Assembly: GCA_033026295.1 (NCBI GenBank)
Contig: CM065185.1
Location: 7,130,001-7,194,000, forward strand
Length of the DNA: 64,000 nt
Source of the DNA: Channa striata
Lineage: Eukaryota; Chordata; Actinopteri; Anabantiformes; Channidae
Direction: 5' to 3'
Shown here: positions 39,840-52,200 of the stretch, piece by piece
Position numbering within the stretch: position 1 is the first letter of the stretch
Layout of the letters: every line of letters begins with the position of its first letter
Notes under the pieces: generated by a model
Seen by the model: the letters and a program-made list of their open reading frames with translations, nothing else
What the model was told of the DNA's origin: nothing
Database searches by the model: none
Program-made: the position numbers and the translations under genes

Positions 39840-42800
39840 CCTCTCTCTCTCCCTCTCTCTCAATCTCCATCTTGCTTTCTGCCTCTCTCTCTCATTCTCT
39901 GCCCCCCTACTCCTTCCCCCTTCTCCTTCTCTCTCTCCGCCTTTCTTCTCCTCATTCCCTTACCCATTTTTCTCCTCCCCCACCCTACCCACCCCGCAAC
40001 CCCCATGCCCCTCTCCTTTTCTACCCGACTCTCCTCCTTTCCCAGTGCGCCGTGTGCCCCCTCGTTTCTCCATCCTCCCTTCCAACCATGAGATCATGCC
40101 AGGAGGCAGCGTCAACATCACCTGCGTGGCCGTGGGCTCACCCATGCCCTACGTCAAGTGGATGCTGGGCACTGAGGACCTGACCCCAGAGGATGAAATG
40201 CCGATTGGCCGTAATGTGCTGGAGCTCAACGGTGTCCGAGAGTCTGCGAACTACACCTGTGTGGCAATGAGTAGCCTGGGTATTATCGAGGCCACTGCAC
40301 AGGTCTTAGTCAAGAGTAAGGGCCACTCTAATGACAACATTAATAACGGTGCCTCCTAGAAAGGAGAAATGATAGTGGGATAATGTCTTTTTGCTTTATT
40401 GAAGAAAATATTCTCTTAAATTGGGTTTTCCTTAAGAAAAATGATTGCAGCATTACACATACTGTAGCAGTGTGCAAGGCCAGTGTGAATATAATTCAAA
40501 ATAGCTGTAACTCGAAGGATAGGTGTTTGCAAAATTGAAATACCATAATATTAAATTGTATATGCTCAGTTTTTTTGGTTGGTTTGTTTTGTTTTAAATC
40601 AAACTATATGAGAGTTAACTTGCAACTTTAAATCAAACTAAATATGCATAACATTAACAGAACAAATTAAAGTAGCTGCAGTGTGATACCACATTCAGAC
40701 ATAACGTGCGTTATCGACACAAACCAATAGATAATAAATTGTATAACATTCTTCACTTCTCTTCCCAAGCTTTGCCAAAGCCTCCTGGTACACCCATCGT
40801 CACAGAAACCACCGCCACCAGTGTGACCATCACTTGGGACTCCGGCAATCCAGACCCCGTGTCCTACTATATCATCCAGTATAGAGCCAAAGGGCCAGAC
40901 AGCAAGTATGAGACGGTGGACAGCATCACCACCACCCGCTACAGCATTGGGGGCCTGTACCCCAACACGGAGTATGAAATCAGAGTGTCAGCCTTCAACA
41001 GCATTGGCCAGGGCCCCCCCTCTGCACGTGTGGAGGCTCGCACAGGGGAGCAAGCGCCGGCCAGCCCTCCTCGAAATGTCCAGGCCCACATCATTTCCCA
41101 GAGCACTGTGATGGTCCGCTGGGAGGAGCCGGAGGAACCCAATGGACAGGTGGGAGAAGGATGGAAACCGCTTCTTTTAATCTTCTGCACTAGTAGTAGT
41201 TGAAAACACTTTCTTCCTGTCGGACTCAGAAATGTTAAATGCAGCATAATCATTCCCTGAGCCTGTTTTTTTTCCAGCTGTCATCCAGTCCAGAAGCACA
41301 AGGGACAAACTCTAGCGAAACTAGACATTGTTATTGATAAAAATGCTCTAATTCATTTAAACATGTCTATATAATGTATGTGCTTACAACTTTCATTACA
41401 GTGCTTTATGCAAAATGTATAAAATGTACCGCTTATTAATGCTAAATGTTAGGACTTGACTGTAGCCTCCCCGAGCCAAACGAGTTAAAATGACAAAGAC
41501 AATAAAACTCACCATCGGGAGCTTTTTTCCAGCGTGCAGGTTAGTGTAGTTTGCAAGGATTGTGCCAGATTTCCCTCCTGCTATTCCCTTGCTACTCCCC
41601 CTGTCTCTAAAGAAAGCAAAGGCAATCGGACTGTCCTCGCTAAGTTAAGAGCACTCCCTCATGAGGCCTATTTCCTTTTTCGAGTCGACCAAACTGTACA
41701 GTAGCTCCGTAAAAAGTGTAAGGCTGAATTGAGAGCATATGAGGATTATAGATATTGAAGTGTAATAACATGAAAGATGGAGGGGTAGGGCAATGTCACG
41801 GCAGTGGGATTACATATACTCTGACCTGCTCATAAACAAACCCCATAGGAAAAGATATAATGGTTATGCTTTTTGCACAACCATCTGATGAGACGGTAGT
41901 CAGACTGGCTGGGTCATTCAGATACAGCCATATGTGAACCTGGCTGTACAAAAGTCGAGTTATGTTGAGAGATTGCATTATGGTTTACGCTGCATGCAGG
42001 ACAGGGAGATTAAATTAAAGTTCACTTACAGAACAAAGGTTGTCTTTATTTACCCACTACAAGTCAAAACCGCACACACACGGTTGGGGATTGGGCTTTA
42101 GTCCGCAAAGTACACAATGTAGAACTCGGGTTAGGTGGCTTGTGTTAGTTGGGCTTTGACATCAGTGATGGGGGAAAAGGATAACTGCATGTGTCAGAGG
42201 AGGTGGATGAGTAGGAAGAGGAAGAGAACAAGGTCGAACATGAGCAGCCATATCGAATAACATAAGAGCAACAATGACAAATACTGTTTGGCGTCCATTC
42301 AGAAAAAGACACCAGGAAGTTACAGAAGAGTCAAAGTACACAGTAGGATGTCTCCGTGAACTCTACACAGGGACAAGATGAAAACCTTATAGATGAAACT
42401 TGTTAATGTAGCGTTACACATATTGTTTGGTGCCGCCAGACAAGTGAAGAGGTTTTGTGAATGTAGGTTGAAGTTTTGGTTTTGTGTTGATTTCAGGTTT
42501 TAATTTTATCAGTTATGAAAACCAGTAATTATTTTTTATAGCATACACACAAACATACCTTTTCATAAATACAAAAATATGCTACGTAAAGTCATCAGAC
42601 GACGTGTTTGCTTTGGAGCAATGATAAACTGGTTTTGAGTTGAATGGTTGGTTTTGCTTCATATGTCAAAGGTTTTATGAATATAGCTTGAAGATCAGGT
42701 TTGTGTTCTGAGAAGGAAACGAGGTTTTAGAAAATGTTTTTTATCGATTCACAAAAACTGTAATACAGCTCGGTCACTTATGACTTTAAAGTTCAGTCTC

Positions 42801-43258
42801 TATCCACTAAAGTGATCCGTACTCTTTACTGAGCAGCTTTTCTCTCGCTTCCTGTTTTTCTGTAGGTGAAAGGCTATCGCGTGTACTACACCATGGATCC
42901 ATCCCAGCCTATGAATGAGTGGCAAATCCATAACGTCCAGGACAGTGTGATCACCACCATTCAGAACCTCATCACCTCAGAAACCTACACTATCCAGGTT
43001 CTAGCCTTCACCTCTGTAGGAGACGGACCCTTCTCTGACCCGATACATGTTAAAGTCATGCCTGGAGGTCAGTGGGTGCTGGTGTCTGTGCATAAAAACA
43101 ATTACTGGTAGATTTTTTGGGCAAGTGAGTAAATTTATCATTCATGCTACTGCATAGATCAGAGCTAAGTAGTGGTCTTCAGTTATTCATCCGTTCGAGA
43201 GTATAACTTATTTTTCAGGTGTGCATGTGCCGCAGAGCATAAATGAGTCATTATTTGT

Positions 43259-43294
<36 letters not shown>

Positions 43295-46200
43295 ATACAA
43301 ACTGCTAAGTAGCTTATTCGAGTGACTTATGTAAAGTTTGAGAAGCAATCCACTGTGAAATGCTTTGCAAATAAGCTTGACCTGTCAGAAAATATGACTT
43401 CTTCAAAATGAATAAATTCTACGTACTGGGACAAAACTGTGGAGACTTATGAAAAGGAAACAGGGATTAAGAGCCAGAAATGTCCCTCGTACCTCGCAGC
43501 TGCTCATGTTGCTGTGACAGCTGCTGTAAAGTTGCAGGTTTTATGTGATGGGAGGTACAAAGAGGTGATTACTCAAAAATCTGTGATGGTATTAGTGGTT
43601 TAAACTTCTGCGTAGGTTGAGCTACTGCTCCAACGTTAGAACGGTAAGAATAAAGATATGAGAAATATTAGAAAATGCAACTTTGGAAGGCCTGTGGTTG
43701 TGTGTGGTTAACATTAAGATATACACAGTCAAGTAAAGTGGGTAAAAATTTTATTTTTGATATGAAAACATAGTAAATAACACTCTGCTTTATCAGGAGT
43801 GCGGGAGTGGTTTTCTTACACTTGATGGATGGATGACATTCGCTATCATTTATTGCCTACCAACAATCATGTCTGTAATTTCTGTAGCCATATTCAGTGT
43901 GATGCAGTAAAAACAACAAAGCAAAATAGAAGGAAACAATAAAAATCACTTGCATAACAAGGTTTCTGGATTTCAAGAATCAAAAAGAATAAATGGCAAA
44001 TGAATAACAAAAACACCATGTTTATTTAAATGGACAGAGTGGGAGTGGATGGACTGACTCTGACTGTGTTGTTGCTCTGTTCAGTCCCAGGCCAACCGGG
44101 GAAGTTTAAAGCTGGTCGGGTGACAGACACCAGCATTGAGTTGACCTGGGAACCTGCTTACACCAAGGAGGGAATCGTCAGCTACGAGCTGCTCTACAAA
44201 CCTGTCAAGTTTGGCACCTTGGTAAGACCTTTCATACTCTTTAATAAATCCGTCTGCTCAGTAGATTTCTTAACAAGACTGAGAGATAAAAGGACAGCAG
44301 AAGGAGTTTAAAAGATTAACCCCAGAGACAATCGCCACTGTGTCTTGTGGTCACAGTCTCATCTTTGCCTCTCTCCAACACTCATTTAAGGTTTTATTTT
44401 TCCCTTCCCTCATGCCACCTCTTGTCCTCCTCCTTCTCCTCCATCCTCTCTCTCTCACAGGAGAAGCTGACCTTTGGGCCAAGGAATTCTTACACAGTGG
44501 AGGGTCTGAAAGCGAACACTGAGTACTCCTTCTCCCTGGCTGCCATCTCGAACAAAGGCATCGGAGCTTTCACTAACGAACTGGTGCAGAGGACCTCACA
44601 AGCCAGTACGTCCCTAATTTGACTGCGCTCACACGCTGCACCTGCAGCGCACCCACACATTTTGACTGTATTTTCAATCACACACACAAATCTCATGCAA
44701 ATGTTTCATGCTGTGCATACACACACAAATGAAATGATATTGTCCTCAGCTCCTGACCTGGTAAAACCTGGGAACCCTCTCTGCCTCTCTTCTTCTATCT
44801 TGTTTATCAACCTATCTGTCCAACCCCCCCACCCATCCATCCATCTACGTTCGACTGTGCCTTTCTTCCTCCGCTCAGCCTCTCGCTTTCTTACACAGCC
44901 AAAACATCATGACAGATGGAGATGGAGCACCGATTAATGCTTCACTCTTCCTTTTCTTCACCCTGCTTTTGCTTTTTCCACTCTATCAGTGTCTAATGTC
45001 TTTGAAAGGGTGAAACTGTCTGCCACTTATTGGCTAGCAGCCAATGTTGAGGAGCATTAACGGATGGTGGTTGGCCTACTATGTTGACAGGTAAGTCCCA
45101 GCCACTCTGTATTTTATCCAAGTGCAACTTAGATTCTCTCCCTTGTCTCCTGTTCTCTCTTGTTTCTGCACAACCACCTGATACCTGACAAAAGTCAATA
45201 ATATTTACTGGGGCGTATGAATGTTATTTGCTCTGAAGTAGAACGTGCAGCATTAACAGAGAAAATGGTGCAAGGAAGAGAATTACACAAGTAGTTGTTG
45301 TTGAGAAGAAAAGTCTCGCGGTTCGTGGCGCTGTATAACTTCAGCGGTAAGTTTTTTTGTCAAGTATTTCCAGCCACTCAACAGTCACTAAAATACATTC
45401 AGTCTATTCACAATCTGATCATTTTTTTTTAGAACTCAGTAGAGAATGTGCTAAACGTTTTTAGCTGGTTTCCTTTCACCTCCAAAGAGAAAGAAAGACC
45501 AAGGTGGCACGCTGGAGGGGGCGGTTCGGAAAAGGGAAGGTGCCAGATAAGCAGACTATTTCATGCAGCAGAATTCATTTCCCAGGGAGGTTGTGTGTGC
45601 TTTGTTATCGCCAAGCTTTGGTGCACATCTAGATTGTCCCCTGAGGCCAACAGAACAGTGGCTGTACGGCTGAGTGGATAGATACTTGAACCTGTCAGCT
45701 ATGACTATTACACTCCCACACACACACACACACATGCTATATACTCCACACTCACACACGGGCCCGGGCGCTTCGACAATGAGAACCACTGTGTGTGTGA
45801 GTGTGCCCTTTAAAGCTATGATATGCAAGTTTTGGAAATCAGAGTTTGCGAGTTTGCAGCAGCACTTTGCCCGTCCCACTCCGTGTGCCGCTCAGCTCCT
45901 CACCTACACCCCCAGGATGTGCACTGTGTCTAATGCAGGAATTAGGAGTTTGCTAGTCATTTTTTTTAGCCATTGTAACATAGTTTAGCAGCTAAAACCA
46001 GCTAGTGGACTAGAAGCACGTTCACAAAAGTGTGAGCTCCCGCCCCGACTTTGGTCTTCTTTGATTGGTTAGAGGAGCTTGCTCTCAAACTTTAGAAGCA
46101 AATATCTCTGCACTGGTGCCAGTTATGACAGCAACTCTCTGACAGCAACTCGTTACATTAAGTAATGTTTTTGGAAATTATATTCACTAAATAAGAAGAC

Positions 46201-49200
46201 ATTACATTAGAAAACATTACACACTAAAGCTTTAAAGAATATTATACGGGGGAGTGGCACCTATGGTTTAGAAATCTGGGAGATGAAGGTGCGTGATTTT
46301 GGGTCTGTGTCTATTTCTGTATTCGTGTTTGTTACAGTAAATATCCCATACTACTTCTGATTCAGATCTTGTCTACAATTCATCACTCTGGCCTGACTTT
46401 CAATATCCGTCTGAGTGCCTTTATCTTCCGGGCTCCCTGTTCTTTTTTTTATTTTTTTACTTGCCTTCTAAATCCTTTTGGCACTGTGCGAGATGTGTTT
46501 TCAGTTTCTCTCTTCTTCACCCTGTGAAGCATATGACCTCCTCCTCCTCCCCCCAGCCAGCAGGGGAAAGTCTCAGACCACTCTATTATCCCAAGGACTC
46601 ATGGATTATGCCACCGTGGGGGTTGGTGTTGTGAAATGTATATATTTGTCTGTGCTGCTGTGCACTGAGCTGTGCATCACTGCTTTACAAAGAACAACGT
46701 GATCTCTTCTTCATTCATAAATGTGTATCCTTTTATGCCGCTAGCTATGGCCAAAGGATAAAATATAATCATTTGGTATCAGATGTACATTCTCCTTGGG
46801 TATAATTAAGTTGTCCACTCAGGGTCGATAGTCTTGTCTCTGGTTTATTTCATTAGATTCTAAGCCGAACATTATGCTTTTACAATATGTGGTTGCTCCC
46901 CTTTTTTGCCCGAGTTACTTTTGTCTTAGTGTAATGTCTTACAGTTGAGTTTACCTTAGTTTTTTGTTTCCTTTTTGTCCTTATCTTTTACCCTTTTACT
47001 TGTATTTCTCCCCTCTCGTGTTTTTTCAACCCTGTTCTCTTGGGTCTCTTCCTAAACTCTTTGCCAATTGCCCTCGTTCCCCCTTGTTCAAACAGAGCCC
47101 TCAGCTGCACCTGAGGGTGTGTCCTGCGAGAGTGCCAGCTCCACCTCATTGAGAGTAAGTTGGAGTCCTCCTCCAATGGAGGGACAGAATGGCGAGTTGG
47201 CAGGTTATGAGCTGAGATACCAGAGAATTTCTGGGGCAGGAGGTGGAGGTCAGGGCCAGGAGGTAAAGGGGCTTCCTGTCCCAGGCCGGCAGGGACAGAC
47301 ACTGATAGAGGGGCTGGAGAAATGGAGCTGGTACAACATCACTGTTGCAGCTTCCACTGCAGAGGGAACTGGTCCCAACAGCCCGGCTTTGCTTTGCAGA
47401 ACTGATGAGGACGGTAAGAGTGAGCATTGCAGATCGAGCCTTGAACAGTGTGCATTGTTTAGTTGATCATTAACCATATGACAAGATGGTTGCTCACTTC
47501 ATTAATTCTGTTTGTACGCGTGCTATATGTGTGCTCAGTTCCTGGTGCACCCCCTCGTCAGGTGGACGTCCAGCCGCTCAACTCCTCAGCACTTAAAGTC
47601 ACATGGCGTTCAGTGTTGCCTCGGTTACGGCACGGCCAAATCCGTGGTTACCAGGTGCATTTCACCCATGCAGAGAGCGGCGAATCGCGCAACCTTCCCA
47701 GAATCAAAGACCTCCTATTGGATGAGTCTCAGGTTATACCATAACTGAACATTTAAATGATTAAATGGTGTTCATTTATTTTTTATTAGACACCCCTCCC
47801 CCCTTTTTCTTTGGTCCTTTGACTCACTCCTTGTCTCATCTGTCTTGGCTTCCTGCGGGGTGTGCCTTGTCTGTGGGATAAGATGGAGGAGGATGACTCA
47901 ACTCAATATGTGAGTGCAGACAAGCCTTCCTCATCTCACTATAAATTAAGTCACTAGAGTTAGAAATCCTCATTACGTTTGACCACCAAAAATATGATTA
48001 GCCTGTGTTACGTTACTTTTTTTAATAGTTTGTTACATGTGAATGAAGAGATCAGTGTATGGTGTCATTCTGAAAGGGTTGGGTTTGCAGTGTTTGATGA
48101 TGGTGATTTTTCCCCACACAGGAGCTGATTTTGGGAGGCCTGAGAGCAGAGACTTTGTACTCGGTCTCAGTGGCAGCATACACCACCAAAGGGGATGGAG
48201 CGCACAGCAAAGCCAAACTGGTGCAGACCCTAGGGACTGGTAAGCATATGCCAAGTATACAGTTCAGTGCACTGGATTTAGTAACACACTCAAAAATTGA
48301 TCTTACAGTAAGCTGCACCAGGCTTACTGCACTAAATAAAGCACCAAATCAATTCTACATCTTCTACATCATTTACATTAGATATGTTTGTACATAAATG
48401 TATCTCACCGCCTACACTGTCGTTCGCAGTACCTGGTCCCCCCTCCCTATGGCTGCGTCCAGGATCAGGTCCATCAGTGGTCGTGCGTTGGGCTCCTCCA
48501 CTGGGGTGCTCTGAATCAGGCTCCGAGAGCCGAGGGGTGCCTGTGGAAATCCAGAGCTATCGCCTACAGTTTGGCCTCAAGAATACCTCTTTAGATACCA
48601 CAGTGAATTTCACAAATCGTGAGAAAAACTTCACTGTCAAAGACCTCTCCCAGGGCTCCTCCTACGTCTTTGTCCTCTTCGCTAAGAGCAGAGCAGGCTA
48701 CGGAGAAGCAGTGCAGCAGGAAATAACAATTCCCATGTTCCCACCCTTGGGATATCCCAAAATATCTGACTTTGTTAACGCCACATGCTGCTCCCTCCAG
48801 TTCTCCTGGCTTCCCCCTGCCCCAGAGGACTCCTATGGTGTCATTACAGAGTACACCATAGCTTACAAGGAGGCTGCAGGCCCCAAACCCTCCACTGACC
48901 CTGGGTCCTCTGCCATAGTGTCCCCTGCTCCCCCATGGCTAATTACAGTACCAGCGAGTGAGTCCAGCTACACCGTCCTGGGCCTCAATCACAGCACAGC
49001 CTACGAGTTACAGCTCAGAGCCCACAACAAGGGAGGGCCAGGCCCGTTCAGCCCACCTCTGGTGTGCGAAACTCTGGCCTTTGAAACAGGTAGGGCTGGC
49101 CTCGGGCCTCTGGAACACCCCCTCACCTTCTAAGCACTGGTTCAGCTTCACATCTCCCTTCCCCTTAGTGTGGATTTCACTCCTAAGCAAAACTAAATGA

Positions 49201-52200
49201 AGTCTGAACCAGTTCTTATAGGTCAGCCTTTCACCTGTGCACTTCAGAGAAGCTGAGAACTGCAAAGTCCAGGGGAACACAAGAACCACCCCCCCCCCCA
49301 GTCTCTGCCACTCACTCACTTATACCTTCATCACCTTCCCTTCACCAGGAAGCAGGCTGAATGTTAATGGATGTTTGCTTCAAGAGCACTGCTTATCACA
49401 AACCCTCAGGTAAAAGTCAATATCGAGCTGGGATATACAGTATCTAATACAGAAGGTAAGTGTTCAGGCTGAATTAAAGTGAAAACAGGCGCCCGGTGCT
49501 GTATCTGCAGGTAAGCCGTTTTTATCTGATAAACCTCCACTGTCACCTTATCCAAAGCCTTTGCTGACATGCTGAATTTTGAGTCTAACAAATCTTACAC
49601 AGTTGAGAATGTGGCATGTCACATTCCTGCAGCCAGTCTGTCTGTTGTTTGTACTTATTACTCTTGCCATCCACTCTCCTCTTCATCACCTGCCCATCCT
49701 CCTAACCATCATGTTTTCTTCCCCCAGTAACAGATCTGACTGACGTGTCCTTCGTTTACACAGGTTTGCAGTGGGAAAGCAGAGGAGCCTGTGACTCCAA
49801 TAAAATGCTTCATCATAAGTCATGCTGTTTTGTATGTTTGTTTGCTTTCCAGACGTTCCAAGGAATTTTTCAGTCAATTTGGCCACTAAGACGAGTGTTC
49901 TTCTGACCTGGGAGTTTCCAGAAAGCAGCAACCCCTATCACTTTACTGTACGTTCATTACCTGGTGCATGTACACGTGTGGTGATGTTTTAATTAATATT
50001 ATATGCTACCATAAATCTTTCTATTTTCAATATTTGTGACCCGAGAGTAAATAAACACCCGGATTAGAAGAGCTATCGTTTAACACACATTGTTCCACCT
50101 GCAAGATGTTTGCATTTTGAACTAGTGCTTTGAAAAGCTAAAAGACATATTTAGTGTATGAGAAGTGCCTAGATCCCCTCTGAACCTCGCTAATTAACAT
50201 GTGATATCTTATTTGTTTATTGCAGACACAAACATTTTGCAGGGGGCTGTGTACCCAAATCATTCTTGGCCTTGAGTCTCCACTGGTTGCTTGGCAACTG
50301 GTTATGGCCAAGAAATAGTTTTGCACATAATCTCTCATAAAACAACACACATTGTTTTTGTACCTCAGCTTTTGTATGGATTAAATAAAGGAGTTATATG
50401 GTGTTAATTAGCGAGCTTTGGAGGTGCTGGTGGGAGAATTTAGTTGCCCACAGACAGAGCCAGGCTAGCTGCTGAGCTAAGTTAGCTGTCTGCTGGCTCA
50501 GATATGAAAGTGGTATCAATCATTCCTTCTAAATCTCTACAAGAAAGCAAATATGCATATTTCCAAAATGTTGGAACATTTCGTTTAAAATCTGGAGTAA
50601 ATCGGGGCAGTGTAGCAGTCCAACAGTGTAATAAATCTTTTTAATTTCCAGAACTGATAAAACAGGGCCAAAACAAACACAAAACAATAGTTTTAATGTG
50701 TGCAGACCCATCCCCAAAAGAGGCCGGAGTGGTAAAGGAGAGGACGTTACCATGCAGTAAATGAATAGGCACCTTTTCCTGTTTGACTTTTTCCTGTCCC
50801 GCCCTGCAGGTGGAGTACAATCGCCAAAAGATGGAGGTGGATGCTCGTCTAAAAAAGGCAGTCATCCCAAACCTTCAGCCCGACACTAGCTACGACTTTA
50901 AGATAACTGCTCCCGAGGGCAATATGGGAGGCCTTCGCCATCGCATAACTGCCAAGACATCCCCACCAATCACCATCCGCCGCCCCGAGATTGACCACAC
51001 ACGCGACACTGAGACCACCGTCACCATAATTCTGCCGTCGCTGGAGACCCGTTCTCCTGTCAAGTAAGGCTTGCAGAGAGATTTTTGGTTTTGGAATGTG
51101 TATAGATTTCATAGACGGGGGGGGTGAGAGGTCAAACGATAGCAGTGTCTATAGGTGCGGGGCGTGATGGTAACATTAGCTGACGGAAAAGATTTCTAAG
51201 ACACAGTCTCTAGTATAAGGAATCATGGAAATAGTTTGAGATGTATTTGTTACTGTACTGCACAGCTGTTGTGTTGTTTGTCTTCTGTGCTCCCACAGGA
51301 ATGTTTATGTGGTTGTCGTTCCACTGAGGAGAACCCGCGGCGTCATCAGACACCTCAAGAGCCCAGATGAAATGGACCTAGAGGAGGTGAGAACCACAAC
51401 AATGACAATACAAGCTGATATCTGTGTGCGAAGCAGGAAAGGACCTATAAACACACACACAATCCCACAGCGGAGAACTCCTGGCAATGCTTACCCCTTT
51501 TAATTTAATATCAGTGTTTCAACATTAGTCATAGATATTGGAACATCTAGTTTTTCTTGTCTGTGTAAATTCCCTCTCTCTGTTTTTTTTTCTTCTCTCT
51601 CTCAGCTGTTAAAAGACATCAGTCAAAGGCAGAGGGATTCTCGGCAGCAGAAGCAGGTGGACTTGCGACGGGCTTACATCACAGCCCGTTTCACACCTGC
51701 CACCCTACCAGCCTTCTTCACCCTGGGGGATCAGCTGGACTACGGAGGCTTTGAGAACCGAGCTCTCGAGCCAGGGCAGGAGTACGTCTTCTTCATCCTG
51801 GCTGAGCTCAACTCCACGACAGGGGTACGATAGCCACCGTGTGGCATCTCTTTCCTCTTCGACGTTTAGAACCACTCCCTCATTTCGCTCGCTGCCCGTG
51901 TTTCTCTCCCGCAGGCTGTCACTATACATTGTAATCAATATGGCCTTGGTGCTAAAACAATAAAAGTCATGTCAGTCAAAGTGTTGTAAGCAAAAGGCAA
52001 TAACCTCCACGTATTTCCATTACCACTGCTAATAAACACTGAGTGTACCTAGTGTGGCAACAGAAGAATTATTGCCTTGTGCACTGCTGGTATGCAGGTG
52101 CAATTGGAATAGTTGGAATTGGGGATAAATATACAGCTTGAATTAGGAATGATTTTTATTTTCATTAGGAACACATTTAGCCACAGGGAAGCTCTTTGAA

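Larger units (their letters stand above)
34555..40045 (+). other. ptprs: Intron region between Ig2 and Ig3, containing meB
   Basis: About 5.5 kb, split by the 12-nt exon at 35303-35314. It contains an A run near 35389-35402, an AT repeat at 37387-37423, and a long run of pyrimidine-rich blocks from 38200 to 40045, including CT microsatellites at 38957-38993 and 39797-39861. No other exon recognised. Confidence 0.8.

Noticed and set aside
38392..40183. Ser/Leu-rich and Arg/Glu-rich frames
   Set aside because: Translation of the CT-rich tract and its complement. Only 40046-40315 is a real exon.
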